Shown piece by piece: positions 1-9,808 of a stretch of DNA of 64,000 bases. The stretch spans positions 124,001 to 188,000 of the forward strand of contig QCDL01000001.1 of the NCBI GenBank assembly GCA_003280915.1, given 5' to 3'. The notes beneath the pieces are model-generated. The model had not been told where the DNA came from. It did no database searches and was given only the letters and a program-made list of their open reading frames with translations. Position 1 is the first letter of the stretch. The number at the start of each line of letters is the position of its first letter. The translations under genes and the position numbers were made by a program. The DNA is from Prochlorococcus sp. AG-355-I04 (GTDB lineage: Bacteria; Cyanobacteriota; Cyanobacteriia; PCC-6307; Cyanobiaceae).

Positions 1-186
1 TTCATAAAAGAGGATCTAATAACAGATATAAAAATTACAATAATTCCACAAATTATTGGAGGTAAATATACATGGATCCCTCCAGAAAAAACAAATGAGA
101 TTTTTAATCTCAAAAGACTATGGGAAATAAAATCAGTTCAAAATTTAATGAATAATGAAATCCATATTCATTACAAAAAAATTTGA
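1..186 (+). CDS. RibD C-terminal-type reductase, 3' fragment
   Basis: The window opens inside an open frame that runs from base 1 to a TGA at 184-186; the start lies outside. The visible 61 residues (DLITDIKITIIPQIIGG, then a hydrophilic tail ending in HYKKI) resemble the end of RibD_C/dihydrofolate-reductase-fold proteins, where a D-(E)-(I/L)-x-(I/L)-T-I-x-P-x-(I/L)-x-GG strand precedes the last helix and strand. In full-length relatives this fold uses NADPH to reduce pteridine- or riboflavin-type intermediates. The next gene begins 17 bp downstream on the same strand, suggesting co-transcription. The family call rests on a short tail, so it is moderate. Confidence 0.6.
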   Translation, partial: FIKEDLITDIKITIIPQIIGGKYTWIPPEKTNEIFNLKRLWEIKSVQNLMNNEIHIHYKKI

Positions 187-203
187 AATAAATTCAATAT
201 TAA

Positions 204-1358
204 ATGAACCAAAAAATACATAAAGTTGAAGTCAAATTGTCAATTAAGGAAATCTCCAAGGAGATATGGAATGAATTAACAAATGAAATCAATAATCCAT
301 TCTATGAATGGACTTGGCTTAAAAACCTTGAAATATCAAAAAGTGTCTCAAGAGAAACTGGTTGGCAACCTCTATATTTTGTTGCTTATAAAAATGAAGA
401 AATATTAGGAATTGCTCCACTTTTTTTAAAAAATCATAGCTATGGAGAATTCATTTTTGATCAATCATTTGCAAGATTGTCTCAAGAGCTGAATTTAAAT
501 TATTACCCTAAATTAATTGGAATGAGTCCTTATAGTCCTGTAAATGGATATCAATTTCTTTATAAAAAAAATGAAGATAAGAAAGAAATTACAAATTTAC
601 TCATAAACCATATCGAAAGCTTCGCAATTACAAACAAAATTTTAAGTTGTAATTTTTTATATATTGATGAAAGCTGGGGCGACCATCTTAAATCTTTGGG
701 ATACCATGAATGGATAAATTCCAGCAGTGAATGGAGGAGTAATGGAGAAAAAACGTTTGATGATTTTCTTTCAAGATTTAACTCTAATCAGAGAAAAAAT
801 ATAAAAAAAGAGAGGAAATCAATTACTAAACAAGATATTAAAATAAAAATTTTTAATGAAATTGATATCAACCAAGAAATACTCGAAAAAATGCATGATT
901 TTTATGAACAGCATTGTTCGAGGTGGGGAGTCTGGGGAAGTAAATATTTAACTCCTACATTTTTCGAAAAAATTCTTGATAATAAAAAAAATCTTTTACT
1001 TTTTAGCGCATCAAAAAATGATTCAAATGATATTTTTGCTATGTCTATGTGCGTTAAAAATAAAAACAACTTATGGGGTAGATATTGGGGTAGTCAAGAA
1101 GAAATATCTAATTTACATTTTGAATTATGCTACTACCAGCCAATTGAATGGGCAATAAAAAATAGTATCCATTTGTTTGATCCTGGAGCAGGCGGGAAAC
1201 ATAAAAGAAGGAGGGGGTTTTTTGCGAAAAGCACCATTAGCTTGCATAAGTGGTTTGATAAAAATATGGAAAATATAATTTATCCTTGGCTAAATGAAGT
1301 TAATAAACAAACTAAGATGGAAATTGATATTGAAAATAAATCTATACCATTTAAATAA
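204..1358 (+). CDS. FemAB-like GNAT-fold acyltransferase (PF04339/COG3146 type)
   Basis: A 384-residue soluble protein with the layout of the FemAB_like/DUF482 family: an N-terminal half containing W-x-(N/S)-L motifs and a phrase of the form FVAYKNEEILGIAPLFLK (residues about 54-71), then a second GNAT-like half with FNSNQRKNIKKERK around residues 190-203 and a closing FDPGAGGKHKRRRGF block near 323-337. Members are thought to transfer acyl or aminoacyl groups to cell-envelope acceptors; the substrate is unknown. It starts with ATG 17 bp after the preceding reductase fragment. No signal peptide is visible, so it is probably cytoplasmic. Family assignment is fairly firm, function is not. Confidence 0.75.
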   Translation: MNQKIHKVEVKLSIKEISKEIWNELTNEINNPFYEWTWLKNLEISKSVSRETGWQPLYFVAYKNEEILGIAPLFLKNHSYGEFIFDQSFARLSQELNLNYYPKLIGMSPYSPVNGYQFLYKKNEDKKEITNLLINHIESFAITNKILSCNFLYIDESWGDHLKSLGYHEWINSSSEWRSNGEKTFDDFLSRFNSNQRKNIKKERKSITKQDIKIKIFNEIDINQEILEKMHDFYEQHCSRWGVWGSKYLTPTFFEKILDNKKNLLLFSASKNDSNDIFAMSMCVKNKNNLWGRYWGSQEEISNLHFELCYYQPIEWAIKNSIHLFDPGAGGKHKRRRGFFAKSTISLHKWFDKNMENIIYPWLNEVNKQTKMEIDIENKSIPFK

Positions 1359-1418
1359 AAAATTATTTAGCTTTACCAAAGATTATATTAGTAATATAGT
1401 TTTTATTAACTTCTAAGA

Positions 1419-1802
1419 ATGGATTCTAGTAAAAGTTTCGACGAAATAAATATTGATGATAATCTATCCAACCGATATATAGACTTAGATCCAAACGGTT
1501 ATTTTATTATAAAAGTAGATTTTGTAGAAAATAAAATAATTTTGGAGCACTATCTAAATAATATTAATGATGATGGATATGCGCTTGACCCAGAAACAAA
1601 TGAACCAATTAAATGCGACTCTGAAAATAAAAGAGTTAGTAATGAAGTGTTTGAAGGTATTAGTGCAAAACAACTTGGAATATTCATCACTGAAGAAAGA
1701 AACGACTTAATCACCAGATTCGACCATGCTCTATATTTAGGCCGGGAACTACAAAAAGCAGAAGAATGTTTATACAAAAGATTACCCTACATACAAGATT
1801 AA
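1419..1802 (+). CDS. DUF4346-type cyanobacterial protein
   Basis: A 127-residue soluble protein. The core, with YIDLDPNGYFIIKVD at about 22-36, EHYLNN around 44-49, DPETNEPI near 57-64 and AKQLGIFI near 83-90, fits the cyanobacterial DUF4346 family. That domain is sometimes annotated as dihydropteroate-synthase related because it is fused to such a domain in larger cyanobacterial proteins; here it stands alone. The ATG lies 60 bp after the acyltransferase. No catalytic residues can be named. The pteridine link suggested by the RibD-like fragment upstream is only contextual. Confidence 0.6.
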   Translation: MDSSKSFDEINIDDNLSNRYIDLDPNGYFIIKVDFVENKIILEHYLNNINDDGYALDPETNEPIKCDSENKRVSNEVFEGISAKQLGIFITEERNDLITRFDHALYLGRELQKAEECLYKRLPYIQD

Positions 1803-1866
1803 GAAATTAAACGAAAAAATCTAATCTTTCCATCTGATGTTAAATTAAATAAAAATAAAAAATTTA

Positions 1867-1959
1867 ATGAACATCATTTTCTATTTTGCATTTATTGGTT
1901 TTGGTTTTGGAGCTGCTTTCGCATTAGATAAACTCTTAAGAGCAGTTAAATTAATTTAA
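1867..1959 (+). CDS. PetL-like small membrane peptide (cytochrome b6f subunit candidate)
   Basis: ATG at 1867 opens a 30-residue frame ending at a TAA at 1957-1959. The peptide is one transmembrane helix (residues 3-20, rich in F, G and A) followed by a short basic tail ending in LRAVKLI. Cyanobacterial and plastid PetL subunits are about 31 residues, single-spanning, and end in a similar (I/V)(R/K)LI tail, so PetL of the cytochrome b6f complex is the best guess. It lies in the 162 bp between the DUF4346 gene and the convergent rimO, five bases from the rimO stop. Tiny subunits are weakly diagnostic, so the name is tentative. Confidence 0.5.
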   Translation: MNIIFYFAFIGFGFGAAFALDKLLRAVKLI

Positions 1960-1964
1960 AAAAA

Positions 1965-3329
1965 CTACAAAATTTTAATAGTCTCTCCATACAAATCATA
2001 TTCATCAGCAAAAGAAATATTTGCTTCAACAAATTTACCAATATATTTTTTCAAATCAATTTTATCTTTAAAAGATAGAAACACAGTTCCGTCAATTTCA
2101 GGAGCAAAATTATAGGACCGACCTATTAATTCGTTATTGTCTGATATTTTTTCTACCAAAATCTTCATTTTTGAACCAACATATGTCTGATTTTTATCTT
2201 TAGAGATATTTTGTTGAACTGCAATAACGTTATCTTTTCTTGCCTCTGCAACCTCTGGAGATACTTTATTTGGCAAATGAAAAGCTGCAGTTCCTTCCTC
2301 AGGAGAAAAAATAAACACTCCCACATGATCAAATTTGTGCCTATCCAAAAATTTGAGAAGATGTTCAAAATGTTCTTTTTTTTCTCCTGGGAAACCAACA
2401 ATGAGACTAGTTCTCAATACAGCAGATGGAATTTCCTCTCTAATTTTCTCCAAAATTGATTCATTTAAGGAAGCTTGCCAAGGTCTATTCATACTCTTCA
2501 AGACATCTGGATGACTATGCTGAAGTGGCAAATCAAAGTAAGGAACTATATTCTTTGAATCTTTAAAAGCTCTAATAACTTCATCAGTTAAACCTGTTGG
2601 ATAAGCATAATGTATCCTTATCCAAGGAATTGGAACGTTAGAAAGCTCATTCAATAGTTTGGATAATGATGGTTTTCCATAAATATCTTGACCATAATTA
2701 GTTGTTATTTGGCTAATTAATATGATTTCTTGAATACCCTTTTTTGCAAGACTTTTGGCTTCTGAAACTATAGATTCTATTGTTCTACTTCTTTGAGGAC
2801 CTCTCAACTTAGGAATAATACAAAAAGCGCAATTATAATTGCAGCCTTCAGCAATGCGAAGATAAGCAACAAATTTATTTTTATTTACAAAACGAGGCAT
2901 TTGCTCATCTGCAATAAATTCCGGTATTTTTGAAACTTCATTAACGATTTCCCCTTTTTCTACTCTGTCTAAAACCTTTGCTATCTTTTGATAATCTCCT
3001 GTTCCAACCAAACCTTTTATTTCAGGAATTTCTTTTATAAGCTCATCTTTAAAATGCTGAGCCATACAGCCTGCAACTATTACTTCCTTTCCTTGATTTG
3101 TATATTCTAGAATTTTTCTAATAGATTCTTGTCTAGCTGTTTCAATAAAACTGCAAGTATTTACAACAACAACATTTGCATCATTTATATTGCTGTCAAC
3201 TTCATAACCCTCTTTATCTAATAAGCCTTGCATATGTTCAGTATCAACAAGATTTTTCTCACAACCAACATGACTGAATGCAATCTTAGATAGTGTTTTT
3301 TCTTTTAAATTGAGGCTATTTTGTTTCAC
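1965..3329 (-). CDS. rimO: Ribosomal protein S12 methylthiotransferase RimO
   Basis: A 454-residue radical-SAM methylthiotransferase. The N-terminal UPF0004 domain has its three cluster cysteines at C23 ([12 protein letters not shown]), C59 ([10 protein letters not shown]) and C88 (VAGCMAQ). The radical-SAM CxxxCxxC motif is C163, C167, C170. A TRAM-like RNA/protein-binding domain occupies the last 65 residues or so. The motif VGCEKNLVD and the total length favour RimO, which thiomethylates an aspartate of ribosomal protein S12, over MiaB. It is transcribed leftward, convergent with the PetL-like gene, and divergent from the VKOR gene across about 105 bp. Confidence 0.95.
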   Translation of the reverse strand: MKQNSLNLKEKTLSKIAFSHVGCEKNLVDTEHMQGLLDKEGYEVDSNINDANVVVVNTCSFIETARQESIRKILEYTNQGKEVIVAGCMAQHFKDELIKEIPEIKGLVGTGDYQKIAKVLDRVEKGEIVNEVSKIPEFIADEQMPRFVNKNKFVAYLRIAEGCNYNCAFCIIPKLRGPQRSRTIESIVSEAKSLAKKGIQEIILISQITTNYGQDIYGKPSLSKLLNELSNVPIPWIRIHYAYPTGLTDEVIRAFKDSKNIVPYFDLPLQHSHPDVLKSMNRPWQASLNESILEKIREEIPSAVLRTSLIVGFPGEKKEHFEHLLKFLDRHKFDHVGVFIFSPEEGTAAFHLPNKVSPEVAEARKDNVIAVQQNISKDKNQTYVGSKMKILVEKISDNNELIGRSYNFAPEIDGTVFLSFKDKIDLKKYIGKFVEANISFADEYDLYGETIKIL

Positions 3330-3434
3330 AACTTGAAAAATAAGAATTAAAAGATTTAAATAGCATTTCGTATATAACTCTCATGCCAAAATAATATTAG
3401 GATAGATAATGTAAATAACAAACTTTCTTTTAGT

Positions 3435-4370
3435 ATGGCCCTTAAGACTTTAACCAGAAGAAATAAAAAAGATTTGAAATGGGCAAAAATAATAATCGCA
3501 ATTCTTAGCACTATAGGCATAGTAGATACAGGTTCGATTACTTTAAAAAACTGGGGATTATTTAGTTCGCTTTCATGCCCAGGGACACAAAATGGTTGTG
3601 AAACAGTTTTAAATAGTCCCTGGGGTACTTTATTTGCAAATAATCAAGTTAATATCCCTCTCTCATTAGCTGGATTTATAACATATTTATCAATATTAGT
3701 TATCACAATAATACTCTCGCTTAATTTAGTTTCCCCAAAAGAAAGACTAAATAAGTTTTTGTGGTGGTTAGTATTTCTAATTTCATGTGCGTCATCATCA
3801 TTTAGCTTTTTATTAATAAATATAATGTTTTTTAAGATTCAAGCATATTGCTTTTTTTGTATACTTTCAGCAATTTTATCGTTTTCTATCTTTATAATTT
3901 CTATGATTGGAGCAAAGTTCGAAAGTAGAGAACCTATGATTTTTAGAGGTTTCATTGTATCAATAAGTGTCCTGTTGGGTGGACTAATTTGGTCAACAAA
4001 CGTTGACCCTTCTAATGCCATTGATGTTGCAAACCCCACTGAAAATGTATCTCCAATAATTACTACTTCAAGCTCTCCCCAGAAGGTAAAGTTTGCAAAA
4101 TTTTTAAGTGAAAACAATATTGTGATGTATAGTGCATACTGGTGCCCGCATTGCCACGATCAGAAACAATTATTTGGTGAGGAAGCAGTTAAAGAATTAA
4201 AAGTAGTTGAGTGTGCTAAAGATGGTAAAGATAATGAGTATAAGCTTTGCCAAACAAAAGGAATCAGTGGATTTCCTTCTTGGGAAATAAATGGAGAAAT
4301 AATTAGTGGTACTCGTGACTTGAATGAATTAGCAACAAAAACCGACTATCAGGGAGATCTTAATTTTTAA
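3435..4370 (+). CDS. Vitamin K epoxide reductase-thioredoxin fusion protein
   Basis: A 311-residue membrane oxidoreductase. Residues 15-190 form a VKOR domain of several transmembrane helices, with the loop cysteines C48 and C55 and the active-site pair C139-F-F-C142. A linker leads to a thioredoxin-like domain (about 215-311) with C237-P-H-C240 and further cysteines at 260 and 272. In cyanobacteria such fusions oxidise dithiols on the lumenal or periplasmic side and pass electrons to quinone, replacing DsbA/DsbB. The 3' end overlaps the 3' end of convergent nadB by 11 bp. All redox cysteines expected of the fusion are present. Confidence 0.93.
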   Translation: MALKTLTRRNKKDLKWAKIIIAILSTIGIVDTGSITLKNWGLFSSLSCPGTQNGCETVLNSPWGTLFANNQVNIPLSLAGFITYLSILVITIILSLNLVSPKERLNKFLWWLVFLISCASSSFSFLLINIMFFKIQAYCFFCILSAILSFSIFIISMIGAKFESREPMIFRGFIVSISVLLGGLIWSTNVDPSNAIDVANPTENVSPIITTSSSPQKVKFAKFLSENNIVMYSAYWCPHCHDQKQLFGEEAVKELKVVECAKDGKDNEYKLCQTKGISGFPSWEINGEIISGTRDLNELATKTDYQGDLNF

Positions 4371-6027
4371 TAAATCTTTTTTGAATTTTTTGATCTAATT
4401 GTTGTCTAGTATGGCATTCCCAATTTTTATCTTTATCAGGGAAATCATCTCTATAATGACCTCCTCTACTTTCTTCTCTAAATAGACAAGCTTTTAATAA
4501 AGTTAAGGTGGTTATTTGTCTATTCTTTAAATCAAGTAAAAGATTTAATGCTCTCCTGTTGCGTTCACTAAGTTTTATTTTTTGATTAAATTTTATTTTT
4601 TCAAGACTATTTAATAAATCATTTTTATGTAATTTATCTATATCATTTTGAATATAATTTAAAAATTTGCTCATATTTCCCTTATTTCGAGATACACCTA
4701 AATTTAACCAACATAGTTTTCTTAGTTCATCAATTTTTTCAGCAATTCTAGAAATTTGATCTTCTTTTGGATCTTCAATATCAAACTCTTGAAATGATCT
4801 ATCAAATTTCTCAAATTTATAAAGGTCATTCAAAACAATTGAAGACATTTTTCTTGCGAAAACAAGACACTCCATTAGTGAATTACTTGCCAGTCTATTA
4901 GCACCATGCACACCTGTAGATGCAACTTCTCCAACGGCATATAATCCTTTTCTTGTTGAAGATGCATTTAGATCAGTTTTAACACCTCCCATCCAATAAT
5001 GAGCTGCAGGAGCTACGGGAATAACCTCATTTAAGGGATTAACCCCATAATCCTGACATCGACTTATGATAGTTGGAAATCGCTCTACAATTTTTTCTGG
5101 ATCAATATACCGAAGATCTAAGCCAACATGATCTACATTATTGTCATGCATATTTTTCATAATTGCTCTACTTACCTGATCTCTAGTTGCTAAATCACGA
5201 TTTTTAAGATTTTTAACAGGGCTTTCACCATTTTTATCAATTAAAATCGCCCCTTCTCCTCTAAGTGCTTCAGATATTAAGAAGCAAGGTGCACCATAAA
5301 ATTTTAAAGCAGTTGGATGAAATTGAACAAACTCTAAATCTTCGATAGCAGCGCCTGCTTTCCATGCAAGAGCAATCCCTTCACCAGAGGATTGAGCAGG
5401 ATTTGTTGTATTAGTAAACAAGTGACCACCACCACCTGTGGCCAAAACAACAGCTCTAGATCGAATCCAATATAAATTTGCTCCATCAAGAACTTGGACT
5501 CCTCTACATTCTTTATTTTCAATAAGAAGTTCAGTTACTCTGACACCTCTACAGTGAAGAATATTTGTTTGATTCTCAATATGATCTTCTAGAACTTCAA
5601 CTAATGCTCTTCCTGTACGATCTTTAACATGTAAGACTCTTCTTCGTGAATGTGCTGCTTCCAAGGTAGTAGCTAGTTGATCAGAACTTTGATCAAAAAT
5701 CATCCCTAAATTCTGCAACCTATTTACACAGCCTGGGGCTTCTTTAACTAGCATTTCAACAGCTTGAAAATCACATAGTCCATCACCTGCTTTTAAAGTA
5801 TCTTCAGCATGAAGATCAAATGAATCATCTTGTCTAACAACAGATGCAATTCCTCCTTGAGCCCATCTACTGGAAGATACCTTACTAGTATTTCTATTTA
5901 AAAGAAGTACTTTTAAATTTGAGGGTAATTCAAGACAAGTCATAAGGCCAGCAGCTCCAGCTCCTATAACGATTACATCCCAATTATTTATTGGTATAGG
6001 TTCTTGCGAAAATGGAGGCCTTAACAT
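4360..6027 (-). CDS. nadB: L-aspartate oxidase
   Basis: A 555-residue flavoprotein of the fumarate reductase/succinate dehydrogenase family, catalysing aspartate to iminoaspartate, the first step of NAD synthesis. Visible landmarks are the FAD dinucleotide motif (IVIGAGAAGL, about 20-29), RWAQGGIA near 54-61, EFVQFHPTAL near 232-241, EALRGEGA near 253-260, and the HGANRLASNSLMECLVF segment near 374-390, followed by the helical C-terminal domain. Its ATG overlaps the stop of the upstream DUF3120 gene by one base (TAATG), so translation is probably coupled. It converges on the VKOR gene. Confidence 0.95.
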   Translation of the reverse strand: MLRPPFSQEPIPINNWDVIVIGAGAAGLMTCLELPSNLKVLLLNRNTSKVSSSRWAQGGIASVVRQDDSFDLHAEDTLKAGDGLCDFQAVEMLVKEAPGCVNRLQNLGMIFDQSSDQLATTLEAAHSRRRVLHVKDRTGRALVEVLEDHIENQTNILHCRGVRVTELLIENKECRGVQVLDGANLYWIRSRAVVLATGGGGHLFTNTTNPAQSSGEGIALAWKAGAAIEDLEFVQFHPTALKFYGAPCFLISEALRGEGAILIDKNGESPVKNLKNRDLATRDQVSRAIMKNMHDNNVDHVGLDLRYIDPEKIVERFPTIISRCQDYGVNPLNEVIPVAPAAHYWMGGVKTDLNASSTRKGLYAVGEVASTGVHGANRLASNSLMECLVFARKMSSIVLNDLYKFEKFDRSFQEFDIEDPKEDQISRIAEKIDELRKLCWLNLGVSRNKGNMSKFLNYIQNDIDKLHKNDLLNSLEKIKFNQKIKLSERNRRALNLLLDLKNRQITTLTLLKACLFREESRGGHYRDDFPDKDKNWECHTRQQLDQKIQKRFIKN

Positions 6028-6794
6028 TAAACCAATCCACTAAAAGTTGGTTGCAGAATTGCTAAAACAATAAAAATTCCATCAACAATTAATGTCGTTT
6101 GAATTACGTAACTAGAAACCAAGAGTGCTTTACCACTAGTGGTATTAATTGTGGCAGAATCTAAAATTTCTTTTGAAATAAACCAAAGTATAAGAGCAGC
6201 AAAAACGATAATAGATATTGATTTTATTTGGATAAGACTCTCTGAGGTTTTTTGAAGAATAATAGGTGCATTTTCAGAATCTGCTGTAATTACCTGCCTC
6301 CATTGATCCATGATTCCGACTAAAAAAATTGTAATATCGGTAACTGCGGTTCCAAATAAAGAAGAGATATAAAAACTTGAACCTATTTTCCAATTAGTAC
6401 CAAATCCAATTAAAGCTAATGGGAGAACGACAGCTTCAACAGGTATGTGTAGGATAGGAAATGGGCTTAACCATCCCCAGAATAAACATCCACCAAGCCA
6501 ACTACCTGATACACCAAGTAATAATGAACTGACTATAAACCACTTATTTGACCCTTTCTGATTCAAAACAATTGCCACTAATACAATAACAAAAGTAAAA
6601 CAAAGAGCACTTATTGGTTCTAATCTAACCCAAGGGGCTTGAACAAAAATAGGTAAAATTACAAAAAAAGATGACCACAATCTTAAAGATATAGGATTTG
6701 ATAAAAAACTATTTTCGAATGAATCAACTGTCTTATTAGATTCATAGTTGAATTTATCTTTTACTTCTAAATTTTTTGTAATTAATTCTTTCAA
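6027..6794 (-). CDS. DUF3120 cyanobacterial membrane protein
   Basis: A 255-residue polytopic membrane protein with about six hydrophobic helices after a 35-residue polar N-terminus. The sequence around 38-125 (FVQAPWVRLEP, then GGCLFWGWLSPFPILHIPVEA) is characteristic of the cyanobacterial DUF3120 family, which has been proposed in some annotations to be a transporter component; no substrate is evident here. It is co-transcribed with nadB through a one-base overlap. The 178 bp upstream are AT-rich and shared with the divergent DUF512 gene. Confidence 0.8.
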   Translation of the reverse strand: MKELITKNLEVKDKFNYESNKTVDSFENSFLSNPISLRLWSSFFVILPIFVQAPWVRLEPISALCFTFVIVLVAIVLNQKGSNKWFIVSSLLLGVSGSWLGGCLFWGWLSPFPILHIPVEAVVLPLALIGFGTNWKIGSSFYISSLFGTAVTDITIFLVGIMDQWRQVITADSENAPIILQKTSESLIQIKSISIIVFAALILWFISKEILDSATINTTSGKALLVSSYVIQTTLIVDGIFIVLAILQPTFSGLV

Positions 6795-6972
6795 TGAAAA
6801 AGGGTTATTTTAATTAATCTAAATCGTGTTTGAAAAAACTGCGAATGCTATATTTTAATAAATTAAAGGCCCGTAATTTAACATCTATATTTACTTTTTT
6901 AATGTATTTAATACACTTTGAGTTATGTATAAGTTTAGAATAAATATAAATAAGAGTATTTGGCCTTAAATT

Positions 6973-8349
6973 GTGTGGCAAGAAATTAATTTTAAAGATT
7001 CTAATGATCTTTTGGTTCCTAATATTACTTATAGAATAAACCCTGCAGAAATTGAAAGTATTGAAGCTAATTCCATTGCTCAGGAAATAGGATTTGAATC
7101 GGGTGATTCAATTATTAGTATTAATGGGAAAAAACCAAGAGATTTAATTGATTATCAGATTCTAATTAGTGACGAAATTTTAGACATATCAATTTTAGAT
7201 AGAAATCATGAAATTCATAATATAAATATTGAAAAAGATCAAGACGTTAATTTAGGTATAAATTTTAAAAATGCATTATTTGATTCAATAAAGCAATGCA
7301 ATAATAGATGTCCATTTTGTTTTATTGATCAACAGCCAAGTGGTAAAAGAAAAAGCCTTTATATAAAAGATGATGATTATAGATTAAGTTTCCTTTATGG
7401 CTCTTATTTAACTCTTACGAATTTAAAAAAAGAAGACTGGGAAAGAATTGCAACGCAAAAACTATCCCCACTTTTTATTTCAGTTCATGCGACTGATCCT
7501 GCTACAAGAGAAAAATTATTAAGAAATAAAGAAGCTGGAGTGATCCTTGATCAAATTTCCTGGTTTGAGAAAAACTCTATTCAAATACATGCTCAAATTG
7601 TTGTTTGTCCAGATATAAATGATAGGGATATTCTTGAGAAATCAATTTTAGAACTTTCTGAATTCTACAAAAAAACTTCTCAAACAGTACTTTCAGTTGC
7701 AATAGTGCCTGTAGGACTTACAAAATTTAGACCTGAAAATGATGGCTTGAAATCAATAACCCCAGAATACGCTATAAAAACTATTAAACAAGTTGAGAGA
7801 ATTCAAGCCTCTCTACAAATTACTCTTGGGACTCGCTTTTGTTGGCTAGCAGACGAATGGTATTTAATTGCTGGTAAAAATTTACCCAGTTACAAAACCT
7901 ACGAAAATATGCCACAAGAATCTAATGGAGTTGGGACTATTAGAAACTTTCTGGAAGCATTAAGAGAAAAGACTCAAAACTTACCTAAAAAAGTAAAAAA
8001 GCCAAAAACAGTTAGTTGGATTGTTGGTAAATTAGTTTATGAAGCCCTAATTCCTACAGTAAAAAAATTAAACTTGATTGATGGATTAACAATTAATTTA
8101 TATGGTTTACCAAGTATTTATTGGGGTCAAGATCAAGTTGTTACAGGTCTTCTTACCGGAGAAGATCTAATTCAGGGACTGAAAAATAAGGATTTAGGAG
8201 AAGCAGTTTATATCCCATCTATTATGTTAAAACTTAATACTGATTTATTTTTAGATGATAAAAATATTCAAGAAGTTGAAAATCGAATAAATGCTAAAAT
8301 TCACGTTCTGGATGATTCAAATGATATTATTAATACTTTGATTGGTTAA
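6973..8349 (+). CDS. DUF512 PDZ/radical-SAM-like FeS oxidoreductase
   Basis: A 458-residue protein starting at GTG. An N-terminal PDZ-like segment (about 15-95, including ANSIAQEIGFESGDSIISIN) is followed by a cysteine cluster CNNRCPFCFIDQ near 112-123 that matches a CxxxCxxC iron-sulfur or radical-SAM site, then a TIM-barrel-like region and a DUF512 C-terminus. Cyanobacterial members are annotated as FeS-containing oxidoreductases of unknown substrate (TIGR03279 type). The 3' end overlaps the longest possible reading of the TolC-like gene, so the two are likely co-transcribed. Confidence 0.88.
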   Translation: MWQEINFKDSNDLLVPNITYRINPAEIESIEANSIAQEIGFESGDSIISINGKKPRDLIDYQILISDEILDISILDRNHEIHNINIEKDQDVNLGINFKNALFDSIKQCNNRCPFCFIDQQPSGKRKSLYIKDDDYRLSFLYGSYLTLTNLKKEDWERIATQKLSPLFISVHATDPATREKLLRNKEAGVILDQISWFEKNSIQIHAQIVVCPDINDRDILEKSILELSEFYKKTSQTVLSVAIVPVGLTKFRPENDGLKSITPEYAIKTIKQVERIQASLQITLGTRFCWLADEWYLIAGKNLPSYKTYENMPQESNGVGTIRNFLEALREKTQNLPKKVKKPKTVSWIVGKLVYEALIPTVKKLNLIDGLTINLYGLPSIYWGQDQVVTGLLTGEDLIQGLKNKDLGEAVYIPSIMLKLNTDLFLDDKNIQEVENRINAKIHVLDDSNDIINTLIG

Positions 8350-8374
8350 TCGAATATTTTCGATACTAAAAAAT

Positions 8375-9808
8375 ATGCTTAGAAGAGTAATAAATCCTAT
8401 CTTATTCTTGCCACTTACTCTAAGTATCAACACTTTTAATGTACTCTCGAGCGAAACAAAAAATTACATTGATAATGTTTTAGAAGAAAAATCAAATATT
8501 ACTTTTATTGATTATCAAGAAATAGAAAAACTAATCTTAAAAAATCAAGAATTAAAGTCATTACAAAACTTAGTAGCCTCTGCAAGCTTTAATCTTTCCA
8601 GCCAAATTGCCAAAAGATATCCATCCTTAGATTTTCAAGCCAATGGGTTACCAAAATATGTCGCAGGTAAAAAGTACAATAGCAAGTCGCCCACTTTAAA
8701 AACATCACAGTTGACGGCTAATCCCTCCTTGAATATAAAATGGGATATAATTGCCCCGCTTAGAGGTTCCGACATTAAAATTGCCAAAACAAATTACAAA
8801 ATTGCAGAAAATAATTATGAGATCAAGAAAAAAGATTTAATTCAAGAAGCAAGAATCAGGTATCACAAATATAAAAAGTCATATCAAGATATTCAAAATA
8901 AACAATTCACACTTGATTTATCAATTACAAGTTTAGAAAATGCTAAAGCGAAACTAGATGCTGGAATTGGTACAAAATTTGAAGTTCTTGAAGCAGAAGC
9001 TCAATTATCCCGAGATAAACAATCACTGAATGAAAAGAAAATAGAACATGAAATTAATAAAATTTCTCTTAAGGAGATTCTCAATCTCAAGGAGGATTTT
9101 GAAACTAATAAAAAACAAAATCTTGTAGGATTTTGGAATCATAAATTGAATAAGAATATTGATGAAGGTTTAGATAAAAACCTTTCCTTAAAAAACCTTA
9201 TTCTTCAAAAATCAATCAAAAAGAGCCAAGCAAATAGTTTTTTAGCTCAAAATAAGCCAAATATCTATATCAGCAATTCATTATCTAGTACATTTTCAAA
9301 GGGTGACTCTCTAGCGACTAATATCGATTCTGAAAAATCTGGATCTAATTATACAAATACAATAAGCCTAAATTTTGCATGGAATATTTTTGATGGTGGA
9401 CAAAATAAGAACTCTTTCAAATCAAAAATAGCAGATGCAGAAGCTGAAAAATATGCTTATGAAAATCTAAAAAATGTTTTGACCACAAATATTAGTAAAG
9501 CCTACTTAAATCTTAAATTAAATGAAGAGAAAATAATTTCTTCTCTTAAAGAAATTGAATCTAGCAAGGAGTCTGTAAGACTTTCCAGACTTAGATACGA
9601 TGTTGGAATATCAACTCTAAAAGATGTCCTTATTAGACAAAGTGAGCTTAGTAATGCGAGATCTAAAAATATTAATGCAATATTTAATTACAATCTGAAT
9701 TTAGATGAATTAGAAAGATTAACTTTTCTTGATATAAGTAAAAATTGTTTGGGGAGTAATAATACTAAAATTAAAGAAAAAGAATCTATTTGCAATATAC
9801 AAAGATGA
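8375..9808 (+). CDS. TolC-family outer membrane efflux protein
   Basis: An outer membrane channel protein of about 477 residues. A hydrophobic signal peptide (LRRVINPILFLPLTLSINTF) is followed by two halves of long amphipathic helices, each with a LSRDKQSLNEKK- or LSRLRYDVG-type OEP repeat and a beta segment (SLNFAWNIFDGG near residue 340). TolC trimers bridge inner membrane exporters to the outside. An in-frame TTG at 8342 would overlap the DUF512 gene, but the ATG at 8375 gives a cleaner signal peptide. The stop overlaps the next ATG (ATGA), indicating coupling to the IMPase gene. Confidence 0.88.
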   Translation: MLRRVINPILFLPLTLSINTFNVLSSETKNYIDNVLEEKSNITFIDYQEIEKLILKNQELKSLQNLVASASFNLSSQIAKRYPSLDFQANGLPKYVAGKKYNSKSPTLKTSQLTANPSLNIKWDIIAPLRGSDIKIAKTNYKIAENNYEIKKKDLIQEARIRYHKYKKSYQDIQNKQFTLDLSITSLENAKAKLDAGIGTKFEVLEAEAQLSRDKQSLNEKKIEHEINKISLKEILNLKEDFETNKKQNLVGFWNHKLNKNIDEGLDKNLSLKNLILQKSIKKSQANSFLAQNKPNIYISNSLSSTFSKGDSLATNIDSEKSGSNYTNTISLNFAWNIFDGGQNKNSFKSKIADAEAEKYAYENLKNVLTTNISKAYLNLKLNEEKIISSLKEIESSKESVRLSRLRYDVGISTLKDVLIRQSELSNARSKNINAIFNYNLNLDELERLTFLDISKNCLGSNNTKIKEKESICNIQR